Below, in pieces: positions 15,942 to 30,900 of a stretch of 64,000 bases of DNA. This stretch comes from Balanoglossus misakiensis (Eukaryota > Hemichordata). The notes beneath the pieces were generated by a model. That model did no database searches, was not told the origin of the DNA, and worked only from the letters and a program-made list of their open reading frames with translations. A program made the position numbers and the translations under genes. Numbering within the stretch: the first letter of the stretch is position 1; every line of letters begins with the position of its first letter. The DNA lies in the NCBI GenBank assembly GCA_040954595.2, contig CM082577.2:4092001-4156000 (forward strand). Direction: 5' to 3'.

Positions 15942-18900
15942 TTACAACATAGCAAAAATACACAGCTGATGGAGCATGAAGTGGTCGAAATGATAAGGAT
16001 ACAGAGGTGAAGTGTTTCTCTCAATACCGCTGACTTCTTCCAGCATGGAAACCAGTTTATCCTTGTACTTCAATTTCAAGAACTTCGCCACATTGGGAAA
16101 TGTGTGAAGCTGGAAAATTAGAAACAGAGGATTTGAGATAAAATGGTGAAGATAGCATCCTAATATTTTCTCTCAAGCAGTCTTGCACATGCTGGTGGAA
16201 GTTATTTCGAATCAATTGAATACTGCTAAAATATTCCACATCTTGTCTGTATGGAGTCTATTAAAAATGCCAAATATAAATGCCGGTGGGCCCAGGTGGA
16301 GTATATATGTATATCCAGTTACTTACAGTGTGTAAAAGATAGAGTGTTGATATGGGTATGGAATTCTTATGAATACACCAATCCAGTGTAAGTTCCATTA
16401 GCTTCAAATTCCATGGCTGGTGAATTAGATGATTTCCTGAATTGGGTAACAGAGTAAAATGTGAGATTATGTGTATTGGTAACAAAATTTTAACTGGTTG
16501 AATAGACTTTCCATGATAAGAAGCACTAGGCATATGATGTTTTGTCCTAAATAAAATACAACATGGAGATACCACGCAAACTATAATGAACATTTAATTG
16601 GCATTTCTTACTGAAAGTTCTATCACGTTTTGAATACATCAGCAGATGGCATAGACAGCTGACAGCACAACACTGAAGTATTTCATTGTCCTGGAAGTAA
16701 ACAGATAACAACTTTTTGAGATGAAATATCACTTTTAAAAGTAAATCTAAATGATCTTCCCTATAATTCAAATGATGTCAAAAAGTGCTTTGAAAAAGTC
16801 AGTTTTCAAGACACAGCTGAAACACAATGACTGGTGACTCACAGTTCCTCCTCAAGGCAACAGCTGTATACTGTTACCCTCATGACCATGTGCACATATA
16901 CTGATCAGTACTTGCCTGTACTATCAATACATTCTGAGCCAATATGTAGAGTTGTTGTAGATGTCTGGTCGGTATGGTAAGATTCACATCTCTGTCACTC
17001 AACAGTGACCTCTCCGAATCTGAGAAGAAGCTGACAAAGCAACTGCTAAACTCTGTGGACAACACAGCACTCCACAAATGCAAGGCACTTGCTGAAATCA
17101 AAGTGGATATCATAACATGATTGCCAATGCCAGTCAATAATTTTATTACATGAAGTAGTGACCACATTTAATTTATATTGAATTATAAATACACTGCTTT
17201 GGAACACACAAACTCACAAGTTGCTTTAAACACAGAAAAGAGTAATACATATTACAAAGAATAATTTGCAGGAATGCTTTGTGTCTGCTTATGCGTATCT
17301 AAGCTCAATAATGCCTACCTTGGACTAAGACTGACTGTTTTCCACTGACTAGCCTGACTAGATACTGGATGTCAAAGCAAACTCTGTGCTCTACCTACAA
17401 TGAAACCACCTCAAGTGAAAATCTGTGATTGGCTACATCTGCTGCTAAATTCCATGGTAAACTGTGGATACACTTGCACGTATACTGTGTACCTTTAACT
17501 CTCTTCCGGATAAAAATATTGTATATTCTGATGGTGCCAAATAGGAAAAGTTGAACGTGGATATACCATAAACCAATGAAAATACCAGGATACAAGGCCA
17601 CACAGAGGATTAGACAACTGTCAATTACTAATACTCAAGAGAATCATAGTTATCATTATGCTCACATGTGTTTTGTGTTTGTGGAAAAGCTGGACTAGAA
17701 GAGCTATGGTAGTCAGGGTGGTACTGAGATACACCGGCAGACATTCAAGTTTAGACCAGTCTTCCAACATCACAAACAGGTGGTTGTTGGATAGCACCAT
17801 TGGTAAGACTGCATGCATGGAAATATAGTGAAGAGATATCACCGAGTAGAATGGAAATTTTAATAATCTCCTGTAGATAATCTAACAGACATCAATCGCA
17901 CGTCCTTCCCACCTGATCAGCTTTATTCTGGATAATAGTGTATTGTACTTTTAGAAATTTGTGTAGAAATTAAAATGATTCTGTGAATTCAGAATGAAAG
18001 TCATACAACTCAGCAAGAGAGGGATCAAGCTCACCAGAGCCAACATTCTGTTGGATTGTCTGCATCAATGTCAAGTTCAAGTAATTCAACGCATGGAACT
18101 GGAGTTCAATGTCCGCATTATTATCACTCTGATTGAAGAGTTTACAAACTGAAAGGGAAAGTGTTGAAAGCTATCAGGAAATGCAGTGGCATCATTCAAA
18201 TAAAAACAAGGTACATTTCAAGTTCAAGTTTATAACTCTCGAGAAATTCTATACATCCGAAATGTGTCTACAATAAAGTGAGTTTCAAGAAGGAAAACCC
18301 TCAATTAGCTCGAGATCAAGAATATTGCGCTTGTGATTGTCAGGTTTCAATTTATCAAACAAGAATACAATATTGATTTTCACTTACCATGATATAATAA
18401 TTTGAGATTGATGATGTTAGATGGTGAGCTCTGAGTAGACGTGAGATGGACTTGACACAGCAATGTTAAAAGCAACTTTAGCTGTCCTACAGATTAGGGA
18501 AAGAAATCACAAAATCATTCAAAATTATCCCGTTAGTTTTGGGAGTGATTCTGCATTGTACAGATTCATTTCAATCCACAAACCCCTCTCCATCATCACA
18601 GAATTTTCCAAACATTTGCAAATAGTATGAAGTTCAATAGAATTCTAGTCTTGGACAAAAACCACAAAACGATACTTACCTTTGTCTGTCTGGGGATGTA
18701 GGATAATTTTTTGTAAGATGTCAGTCAATGAATTGACTATCTCATCCACTGTTTCAGTTGTAATGTTTGCTGTTGATAAGAAATCCTTCAACAGAACTAT
18801 AACAATCTCACCAATATCTTCAGAGACCATTGTAAGTATCTCCTGGAAATGATATGCCATTAATTAAGAAAGGAAACGTTTTATAATATGAAGACAGAAA

Positions 18901-21900
18901 ACTTCATACGAATTGCAGACATTACCGGTATATGTAATTTAATATCTAAGTGATTGCATAGGAAATGCATCTATTTCATCATGTTCAAATCTTTCTAATG
19001 GATTTTATATATATAAAGCTGGTTTCACTTTTTAATCATTGCGCTTGAAATGTTTCAACCATATTGCAGGTTATACGTATCAACTTTCCCTAGCTCTGGA
19101 AAACAAATCAAAGTCAAATTTCTGAAGTTACAGTAAATGGTTTAAAATTGCAGAAAATGCAGAGGCTGTTTAAATGCCTCTCTTAAATTCAGGAAAATGG
19201 TAGTGATAGGTACCAAGAGAAACTTACCAGAATCACTTGTATGCAACGTGTGTTTGATCCCAGTATTTCTTTGATCAAAGAGAAGTCTGAACCATTCTTG
19301 TCTTTCATTGATGTCAACCAAAGTGTGACCTGCCATCAGCAAAAACAACCAATTAAAGCATGCACATGAGGTGTGTTATAATTATGTGTACATGATACTG
19401 GGAAATCAATAAGTTGTATGTATCATACCAGGTTCCTTGTTACACTTGGGGTCATTACAGGAGTAGAGAAACACCACTGCAACACAGCTGGATTATGTGT
19501 ATAGACACAGGATAAATCTGGTAATCTGTTCAATCCTTGGATTAGCAATGCACAACCTGAAATAACATGTAAAGGTGCATTTCTGATTGAATAAATTGTG
19601 AAATGTATTGTATAAAAGAAAAATGTCTCTATATATTTTCTTTCCAGATTATCATCTGGTTTAAAGACTACTTTGAAATGGGTCATGTCCAATAAACACT
19701 TCTGTAGACGTTCAGAGATACGTTCAAAGTTCAGAAAGTAATAATATTCACAGCATATTTCTGTTACCTTCACTTGCAGTACTTGGCTGCACAGATTGAT
19801 GGCAGACTGCATGCAACAGAAGGATATATTTTACTACATGACTGGGTAAACTGGCAACATCAGCATGGTTCCTGAGAAAAGTCTCCAAAACACCAAAGAG
19901 GACACCTTCCTCGATCATCCTTCAAGAAGAAAACGAGAAAAGCACATGATCCTTTTTTACTGACTTCAACAAGATACAATGTAAATGTTGACTTTGCCAT
20001 TTTCAAAATTATTTTGATTTTTTTCTTGTTGTATTAAATATAGCTATTGTTTGGTTCATTTCTACTAATAATTTTTTATTTTCTTCTATGCTTAAAAACT
20101 TCAGGTTTTCACAAGAGCCTGTAAATGGGACTTGTGTAGGTTTCTCTAACAAGCAAACAAACAAATAAATACCTATCTCCATAACAGAATGCCAAATATA
20201 ACAAAGACAGATAGACAGTTTGTTCAGATGTTACACCATCAATATTGTCCTCTTGTAGACAGCTCATAATATCTTGAATATCGCCTGGAAGTAAATGCAA
20301 TATTTTCAATTTTTTTTACTCTACTGCATAATATATTTAAGGATGATTAAATATAAAATCAATCAAAAGTTTCAAACTTGAGTTGAAATTTCCAGTAAGT
20401 GTATGCAGCTGATAGGAAAATCAGAAACTGAAATTAATTTTAATTTTTCCACTAAGACTAACCAGTTATTTCTTGTTGAAAAGATTTTATACATGGAGAG
20501 ATTTTATTGGCCAATATCAGAAATATACAAAAATGTATATTTATAATATTTTACCTGTTGAAGAAGAAAGAGCTGTTTGCATAACCAGCTGACAATTCTG
20601 GGTATTCAATAATCTATCACACACAGATATCAGGAAGCTGTTTACTGAACTCTCTACCCTAGGGTCATATATAAAGAGATGTAATTATAATTTGCTTCAT
20701 TTCTCAACTTATAACACAAAGCTTGTGGAAAGTAACTTTATACGCATTCACTAGTAGTGCGCCCTCTCTGTCAATATGATGTACTGCTGACTCCAAACTC
20801 ACCGGTGATGCAAATGCTAAGGAAATTATCCAAACTACATACACGCACCTGGGTATGTTTCGATAGGAAGATTTCACATCCAACGCAATCCGTAGGAATG
20901 ATGCAGAAACTGTCAAAGATTGAACAAAGATTGATTAATTACTGTAACAATACCCAATAACGGTCTCTCTCTGATAACTTTTTTCCCTCTCAAAATTCCA
21001 AGTTTCAATCTTACAATCATAAATGTATGTGACTGAATTAATCCTCACCCAATTTTCTGCAAAACTGCTGAACTCCTTGAACTTTCATCTGCTGCACTGC
21101 AGTGAGGACACTGAACAAACTGGCAAAGACACTTCCACATTTGATACTCTCATAATTAGACTGAAATAAAATGATAAATTCCCGGTGGATAAAAGTAAAG
21201 TTGACCATTAATTGGCCAGTCTCTGTCTGTCTTTGACGTTTAACCACGATGACTACATTACTTACTATAACCAAGGGTACACAGATACCATCACAAACTT
21301 GCAAGAGAGAGCCTTCAAACTGCTCCAATGATTTCCCACTGGTAAATTCCACACTGCTTCTCTCTTGCCACTGCAATGTTAATCTGAAATCAAAACATAC
21401 CAAGAGATGACCTGGAGAAAACTGATTTAGGGAGTTTTTTTCTATATTTCAGATTTGGAGGAAGATTAAATGATGCCTTCATTATTCATCAGCGTTCTTT
21501 AGATTCCCTTTCATTGAAATTCCCGGTTACCATGCACTTTATATATTTTTCTCTCATCTGAAACTAATACTCCATACATTTTGTATTTTGAATTGTCATC
21601 AAGCTCTTCCATGAGTGATGAAATCCCTCAGAGTATTCCCCAGTGGTAGTGAGTTTTACCTTAAAGTCTGATCTAACAACTGCACCAGTGACCTCAGCAA
21701 TGACTCTTGTGTAGACGGCTTGGATGAAAGAGTTAACTGGTGTTTAATTTCTAACAGACAATCCTGAATTGTTTTCTCAATTATTTCCAAGTCAACTCTG
21801 TTGCCTAGATGGTGCATTCTGAAACAGAAACAGAGCTCATAGTTTGACACTATATAAGCAATGCCACATCAACTACATAGCGTCAAAAGTCACGCAATGT

Positions 21901-24900
21901 TATGTCCTTTTAAGCGTGTGCCTGAATAGAGAAACTTTAACATGCAGATACTTTTAACAAGAAATAATCTATATTTTGCTGTATAGTTTTAAATTACATT
22001 GTAGAAAGCAATATCTATTCCCTCTATGTTTTTTTCAATGGTGTACACAAGAGCAAGTGTTTTTATCCAGGGTGTAGTAAAGGGGATCTTATCCCCACCC
22101 CTTCGCCTAACATTACAGGGCCTTGGAATTATTTAGGAGGGATTTGGAATCTTATTTATGAATAGCCGTCATCCGGATGTATTGTAGATTCCCCCATCAA
22201 AGTTCCGACAGCTAGGGTGTGGCTTATAGTTGCCAATCTGTACAAACCCCACAATCCCATAACTCTTCTACATTTGTTCTGCTCTGATAAGAACCGTCCC
22301 CTGCTTATACTTCTGACAGAATCGTCACTGTTTTTTTACCGACCTGAGGCTGTTGGTCATAGCCAGTGAAGCGGATATGGTCAGTGATCTGTGGTGCAAA
22401 TTCAGCCCAGATGCGATCAGACCAAACACCTGTTGTAACGCATTCACATTGCTGAATACCGGGATGTTTTCTGGTTGTCTGCACAGACAAAATGAAACAT
22501 AAAATACATTTTAATGTGCTATTTTTTGCCTTCCCTATTAGCATCCGACAGGTAGGACACGTTGAGGCTTTTAGGAATAAATCAGCTCTTTATAACAGAC
22601 GTGATAAAAGAAAATAGGATATCCTGATTGTTTGTAAGGACAAAAGTATACCTGGTAGCAAAAGTTTATGAGCCAATTTATAGATGTCTGACGAAACCTT
22701 TTACGACCAATTTAAAATTACGTGTTTTCATTATAGGTGACAGTCTGCGGTTTTATGTGTGGCTTTCGCGTAACAAAGACTGCCCTCTAGAGGCAGAGTG
22801 GGGCACCGACACAAGTTCTGGGAATGGGAGGAACTAGTACCAGGGTGGAAGGGTTAAACTATTGGCAAATAAATCTACAAATTATACAGATTTACAGGTC
22901 AGAGCGAGAGGTACACATAACAAACTCACATCCGTAAAGAAACACAACGTAAACATGCTATATAGTCTCACACCCACGCACGATGAACTTGTGAATATCT
23001 TGGACTATAAAGTGTTGTAGAACTTTAATAAATCACTTTCTATGTTTTTCCTTTTCAGTTTGGGGTAAACTGAAATCGGTGTCAATGGCTGCCAAATAGT
23101 TACCCCATCCCTCTGAGGTCTGAGGTTTTAAAAAGTAAACTCTACTGAGAAACCTCTCTGCAGAAAGGTCAAAATTCATAGAAGGTCAATTACTGAATCC
23201 ATTAACCAAACATGATCTGTCACTTACTTCAGCAGAATTTCTCCCAACATCTGGAAGCTGATGGATGGAAAAAGACAGACTTATATAAATAAACAGTAAA
23301 CTCTGACAGCTATTAACTTGGTGTATATCTAACACAAAGTACAAGATGGTTTCACAGGCATAGATCTATTCAAAGTACATGGCAAGAAAAGATCCAAGTG
23401 TACATGCACATGCATGCATGTAACTCTGGTCTCATTGAGCAAGCTTCAGATGTGATCTATTTTTGTAACCAGGATAATGATTAAGAAAGCGATCTGTGTG
23501 CCATTTGACGTCATCTGGATGTACTAAACACGGTTCATTAAATTTTAATGTTACCATCCAGCGTCACGAATGTATAAAAGTTCACTCTGTGATAGTTCTA
23601 TTTTTTTTCAAGAGATTCCAGTGCAGTCTGCAATTTCCATGTCATCTTTTCTTGGCTCGATCTGCCAAGAACATTGCAGCCAATACCACGACTACATTTA
23701 TTGTACGTCCCCTCGCACAAGTCGTTTTCTCGACTATAGTCTAATTTTCGGAGAGCAAAGACCTTGGCAGGGCGAAGATGGACTACACTGAACTTATTAT
23801 GAACCTAAACTAATCTCCCGGGGTTAAAGATGATGTAACTGGTGTCCTCTTGATGAGACACACAGAATTTGATCCTCTGTTGATTAGAGGTCAGATAACA
23901 GTCAAGGCACGGCTAATTACATTAAGGGTACGTCCCCCGCCTCCCTGACCATAAACTTACTTCCAATCACCAGAAAACACTTTTTTGATTGACATCATGG
24001 GGATGCCTTATACATCCCCAAAATTTCAGACAACTACATTTTTTGCTCATTTGTACCGGTACAATTTGATAGAAACAAAAATCACATCTTCAATTCAGGA
24101 GATCAAACCAACATCATGGAAGCCAATGCTATACGTTTAATAGTCTTGCGGATTCCAGAATTTATTATCATCCTAGCTGCAGCCTGTTTTTAAAAGATGA
24201 AATTTAATTGATGTATCACATATCACTTACATTATAGCACAGTTATAATGTTAATGGCTGGATGAGCTATAACATTGGTCAAATTGTCGGTAGATAATGG
24301 TACCTCACACTAAACGAGCATGATAGGATGCCATTCTAGCATGGATCCCACTATTAAATTTGATGTCACCAAGTCTGATATTTCTGCTTGAAGATGACTG
24401 TAAAAATTCCAGGCATATGAGGCATGGTATACAGTCCGAAGATTTCTTAAATTCTTTCTCTATCAATAATGTTGAATATTTTTTTACATTTTCTGAACAC
24501 CTTTATAAAAGTTTGTTTCAATACTGAGACAGATTACTGGCAGCAGCCTGAGTGTGCCCTCTAAGCCTTAGTTTGATGTGCCACTGACTCAACAAACTCA
24601 CTGGTGACTCAAGAAATAACCCTCAAATTGACTGAAAGTTTTTAAAAATTATATTTGTTGCAGGGCACACTGTCTATCAGCATATTATGCAATATGACCT
24701 GGATCTACGATGCTCGCTTTTTTACCTCAAAATATCAACATATATGGTGACGTATCATCCATTGGTTTCAAAGTGAAAACATTATAATCAACTATAATCT
24801 AAGATCTTGCCTTTGATGGCCTGAATTTCAGAATGCCATGTGCACTATGGTGCACAACTAGGTCGTGTACTGGTCGCAGGACATCTTCAATCAATCACAT

Positions 24901-27900
24901 GTGAATAAACAATATTGCCAAAACATTTGTACCAGAGTGGCACCCAATAGGGTGATGGGTGGGTGTCTAAATTTACAAGGGTATTGCGTACTTTTAAAAA
25001 ACTTTTATTACATGATCTGTATACTATGTAGTTTTGAATGAGTGTTCCCCTCTACTCCACTGCCCCATCTTTAAGAGCTACCACCAAAAGTACGAAGCTC
25101 TTTTAACACTGATAAAGAGCATCAGTGCTATTGGAATTGCTCACTACTATCTACCCCCGGTAGACCCCACACTCACTGTTACGCATCAAAAATAACATCC
25201 AACTTGGATACATCATACATGCATGACCATTACCAAATTACTTACAATTTATTACTGAGTAAATTAACCATGTACTCCGTAAGTGGTGACAGCGATCTTG
25301 AATGGCAAGGCTGATATATATCATTTTATATTTTATTGCAATTGGTTCTGGTGCAGAGTATGGAGGTCACCGAAAGGGAAATCTTGTTCGAACTTTCAGT
25401 CATCAGCAAAATTTTCATGGATGTTTCTGTACATAAAATGCTGGTACATTGCATCTTGAAATTTACCAGTTTCCGCCCGCAGGTCAGATGGAGCCTGACT
25501 GGTACAGATGGTACTTACCCCTTGGTTGCCACTTTGACATGATTGGCCTGGATGCAGTGCTGGAGGGCTCGCATTATTGCTTCCAGTCCGTACACACTGT
25601 GACATTTACTGTAGAAATCACTGCAGCTGCTCAGTAACAACAAACAACAGAAAACAGACCTGCAACATCAAAACATGCAGACATCAGTATGACAAACAAA
25701 TATCCCTCACTTAAACTAAAGGGTGAATGCATGTTAATTCTCCTGTCTGCAGCTGTTGGTATGGGTCCCATACAACGCAACTGCTAGCGAGTAAAAGTGG
25801 GCGCAAAGTGTAGCTGCTACAATGTACATCAAAAAAGTCACATACCCAATCAAGAGGTGGTCCATTGTAGCTAGTGTTTCATAGAGGAACTCTGCCATAT
25901 CCGCTTGAAGCAACGTCTCAGCATACATGTCATTCTGGATCAATATCTGACAGAGACATTGAACCACAACGATACGAATACTTGTGTCTGAAGTCTGCAG
26001 TAAGATCTACAGAAGAATAAGATATTTTCTCACTTTTTCGAACTCTTTATTATTTTGTAGTCGAATACATGAATAGTGCACAAATCAAAGTTTGCATTTT
26101 TTAATATACATTGGGGCACAATCCCTCAAAAGAAACAAGGCTTGTCATGCATACCTTTTTGAGAACAGAAGGTAGGGAAACTTTCCCAGCATAATTCATC
26201 AACCTTTCTAGGAGTGACTGGTTTTGAATCACCTTTCTCAGGAATCCTACGGGTCAGAAACAAATGTTTACACAAGGTTAATTTCTATGACGCAATTCCA
26301 GTCACCTGTAAATTGCTTTTTCCAAAACATAATTACTCTGTACTGCTAAGCTTCAACTGTTCGCAATTATAGTCAAGAAAGTTACCTGTTTCTTCACAAT
26401 GAAAGTAGGACTTTCATTTCTTTTTTCTTTTTAAAAACACTTTCATGCTAGTCTGAACACAGACATAACACTGAGGTGTAAAGTTTGCCTGATGTACACT
26501 TTACAGTTTACTGAAGGTATAAAAAAAACACCATCTCAACTACGGAGTTGGTAGTCACTTGCTTAAACACTCAAAACAAGTGAGAGCAGGTTTAGCACGC
26601 TACTTATCACTTAATAGCTAGTTTGTTTAGTGGTGAGTTCTTCAAACAGGGTATATTCACCTACAGCACTCTTATTTGGACTATCAATGTGCAGCTGTTT
26701 GAGTAAGACATTTGAACAGTGCACTTGTCTCTGTAGGATAAGCCATTTGAATAGGCTAATTTAATAAGTATGTCTTACTGTAGTATGACTTTAGTATGTC
26801 CTTCACTAACAGCTAATTACCTGTGTAAGGTAAGTGTGTTGAATAGGGTAAGTTTACTTACCCAGAGTATTGGTGATCAGCTGCTTAGACTCTGAATTGT
26901 CCAACAGTAGCAAGATTGCATGGGATACTGGATAATGATGGTCAATGGATAAGTTGGCATCTCCATAAACACTGCACATTGTAAACATGATGGTGGCCTG
27001 TACTTCTTCATCCTCAATGTCAAGGCCAGCCACGAGGTAATGTAAGAACTCACCTACCAACAAAAAGAACTTGATCTCTTCACTTTAAATCACTTTCACT
27101 TTTGAAATTGCTTTTATTTACTTTATAGAATCAAAGTTACATCATTTAATAATTGAACCAATATGTTAACGTTACTACAGCTATTTTTAAATCAACTGAG
27201 GAAATCAATAAAATATTCTTTGGCTTTAAATAGTAACTGTACAGAAGTCAGTGGGTAAATCGATGTCTGCTCGGGAATAGAACTGAAATGGACTCTTGCC
27301 AGCTTTCCTTTTCCGGACCAATTACTGCTCTATGCATTAAACCTGGGGGACCATGGCATAGCATGTAATATATCATCAATCAGATTAACATTATTTCCGC
27401 AAAAAAGCGCCCTCACAAGTTCAGACATGGTCGGTATGTTACCAATGTAGTAAATATTCATACCAGCTCAGAAAGTGTGAAGATGGTTTCAAAACACTTT
27501 TAAATCAAACAAACAAAACGAAATAGCGATCCCTGTCTTATCTTATCAGTGATAAAGTGTCTGTTAAAAATTTGAAGTCTGATAAACTCTGAGTACCTTG
27601 ATTGAGGAGCAAAGGCTGCACCAACGTCGACACATTCTGGCAAAGGTGACCGACGAGAGATAATCCAGCCACAACTGGAGAACCTGGCTTGGTTTGCAAA
27701 ATCTACAAGTAAAATAACATAATTGGAGGATCATTGATTGTGTGCCCTCTTCCTATCTTTAACATTTGTAAGATATTGACTTTGTCCAGACATTAAAATC
27801 TCCAGTTTTCTTGATCTCTCCTGGACTGTTGAAGTACGTGTCAATATAAATGTAAGGAATGCAGTAAGGGGTTGCAAAAGACATGTTTGGTTATTGGCAA

Positions 27901-30900
27901 AGGTGAAACATGTTACAAGAAGGAACCTGTACTCACAAGGCGGGTCAATATTTAAAGAGTGGTGCGGGCATCAGTCATCATATATGTGGTGAAATGACAT
28001 AAGACCGACCTGGACAGTTTGTGTTCAAATTTACAGAATGTTCTCATAAACATGTTGCTTATACCAGAATTGCAATAAAAAATAACCTTGCCCTTGTGTC
28101 ACAGTTCCAAGACTGTAAAAGTTCAACATATTTTTTATATATTTTATGTTGTACTTAAGTCCTTGTGGAATTAGTTGCAATATCGCTATTTTTCAAGGGT
28201 GACAGCTGATACTGTTTTTTTATTCATACTCATGGGAACTTAAACTTTTGTTACTATCAAAACCCACAAACCATTGAAGCTCATCAAAATTCTCCCTAAT
28301 GCATGATCATCCTATCAATTTTCTAATTTGTTGCCTATTTTCCAGTATTTGGCCATTTCTACACCATATACTACAGGAAATTGTCATATCTGGTAAATCA
28401 CACATGCATATACTAGTATGAGATGGGCATGAGCCAAAATAAGCTGAGATGTGCAAATAAAATAAAAAAAGAGCAGAATACGTCTGCCACAGATCAGACA
28501 GAATGAGCAGATAAGCACCGGATGCAAGAGCCAAGCTCTGGCATTCAGAGTATTTTGCGCAGCCAATAATGCAGATATGTGGGCAGACGGCATAGCTGAC
28601 ATAGTGTTACTGGCTCTGCACGGCCGGCAGACTTGTTGTTTGGAGATGTCACTGGGTCAAGGCCCAGACAACTCTCTGATAATTGAAGTAAAGGACTTCA
28701 GGGATGCCTAAGCCTATCAGTGACAATGTTAGGCCAGCTTGCTCAGTTATTTGCTTTTCACTGTAAGGCCTACAATTGGGTGGCAACCGAAAAGAAAAAG
28801 AAAGCAAATACGCGTAATATCTGTGTTTTGTAATCAAATTAACTTACAAATATGTTGTTCTGTCAAATAGATGATGGCACACAGGGTCAAATGATTTACA
28901 TATGGACACTTTAAAAGTAAGTAAACTGACATTTTTTCATCAACGGACCAGATGCAGTATTGAATGATGGTGATCACATGCCGATATACCATATCTGGCC
29001 ATAGAGGGCATTGTTTGGACTAAAATCTGTGGTACGTTGCCTAAACAACTGCAAAAAAGGCCACTGACCATTAAATAAAAAGGGGCTTTCATGTCCACTT
29101 TGGAAAAACAGTCACATACATCGCACTTAACAGCTTCGGTCATTTCAACCAAGACTTGTCTTTGAAAAACAGTCACATACATCGCACTTAACAGCTTCAG
29201 TCATTTCAACCAAGACTTGTCTTTGAAAACAATGTCACAGACCATTTAAAACGGCCTGCCTGGGAAACCCCAGCAGCCGACCATTTAAACATAGCTGACC
29301 TTGTAAAACATTACCTCTGTCTGACCATTTAAAATCGGCTTGCTACCTTCGATAGAAAACAGAGCCAGTCTGTCCATTTAAAATGGCCATGCCTTGGAAA
29401 CCATTAAACCACAAAATGATATCATAATCATCAGTTTGCAGGGACAGTGAATACGGTTGCCATAGCAACCTTGATGTATGCCCCTGAAGTCCTTGTCAAT
29501 GTGACCTAATGCATCAATCACACTGGGACATAAGAAATATGAACACGCCCCTAAATTTATTGAAAGTTAGTTCAGGACTGCAGTGTATCACATTTCAGCA
29601 AATTTTATTTTTAAGTTTGGAGCAAACAGGAAGTTGGTTTCATTTATATTTTTACATCACAGTGGTACAAATAGATGTGTAGGATGCCAATGCTCTAAAA
29701 GGAGTCTCAGTCTTAGCAAGGGAAAACCAGGCAACACAACATCTATGTCTGACAGCCCTGGCATTCGTTGTTTTCTATGGTACGGTTGGACCTCCAAAGA
29801 GGGAACTGGTGTGTTCATCTTGAGGAAATTTAATTGGGATATGCCTGTGGCTCCTTCATTATATTGTCCAGTGTAATCAGTACTGTTTTATTTTTACAGC
29901 TTCGTTTCTAGGATTAACCTTTTTCATTTTCGCCGCTTCCATTTTTCTAAGCAGTTGATGTCCTCCAAGAGAACTGCAACACCTTTTAAAAAACTTCCAA
30001 TAGGCCCCACACTCATCACTGTATGCAGCCGAGTCCAGTGATATGATATCATTGTGCAGATCCGATTGCAGACTCTATCTTGTAAATACATCTTGTTAAA
30101 AAATAATTGAAACAGAAGTTGACATGAGATGGAGTTTAAATAAAAAGAAAATGACTTTAAATCTTTGCTCTGTGGACTGAATATGTGCTTTAATGTTTTT
30201 GATTAATTACATTGACTCATCTGGAAGAATTCTGTTTGCAATACATGCATACATACATACATTCATACCGGTACATACATACATACATATATACAGACAG
30301 ACAGACAAACAGACAGAAAGACACACTAACTAAGCCCATTATTAAGCTGATAAATGGGAGCTAAAAGTAAAATAAATGACAGCAAATTTAGCCAACACTT
30401 TAAAGGCACAGCAAACTCTCAATGGTGTCCTTCAGAAATCTGAGTTTCATATACTCTGAGTTTTCGACCCCAAATAGCACGTTTTTTCAGAAATATATTC
30501 AGTTCCAGTTTCAGAAACTAGACGCATATATACATATTTTAGCAAGGGATGCTGGAAATCATAAGAACCTGGTAAAAGATGAGATTTTCAACTTGAAGTG
30601 TGAAAGAAAGTGATATGATATTGTGCGCAGGCTGTTAAGAGTACCATGAAGGTTGTTGCCCCCGTCGTGTGCGTATATTGACGTCATAGGGCGGCAAACC
30701 CCTATCATTATGGCTATATTGGCATAGCTTACCAAAATTAGAACCCTGAACTCTCACATAACAATACCCACAGGGCATGTTTAAGTTATTTCACACCCAT
30801 TCCAGTCTGGGTTTTTTTCTTGTTGGACCTTTGTGAGTTGGATCTTAGCACCTCTTGACCTTGTGGGCTGTTTTGTTTGATGCGCCCGAAAGTTGTGGAG

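Noticed and set aside
29060-29410. CRISPR-like spaced repeats
   Set aside because: The units are degenerate, unevenly spaced and lie in an animal intron, so they are a tandem or MITE-derived repeat.
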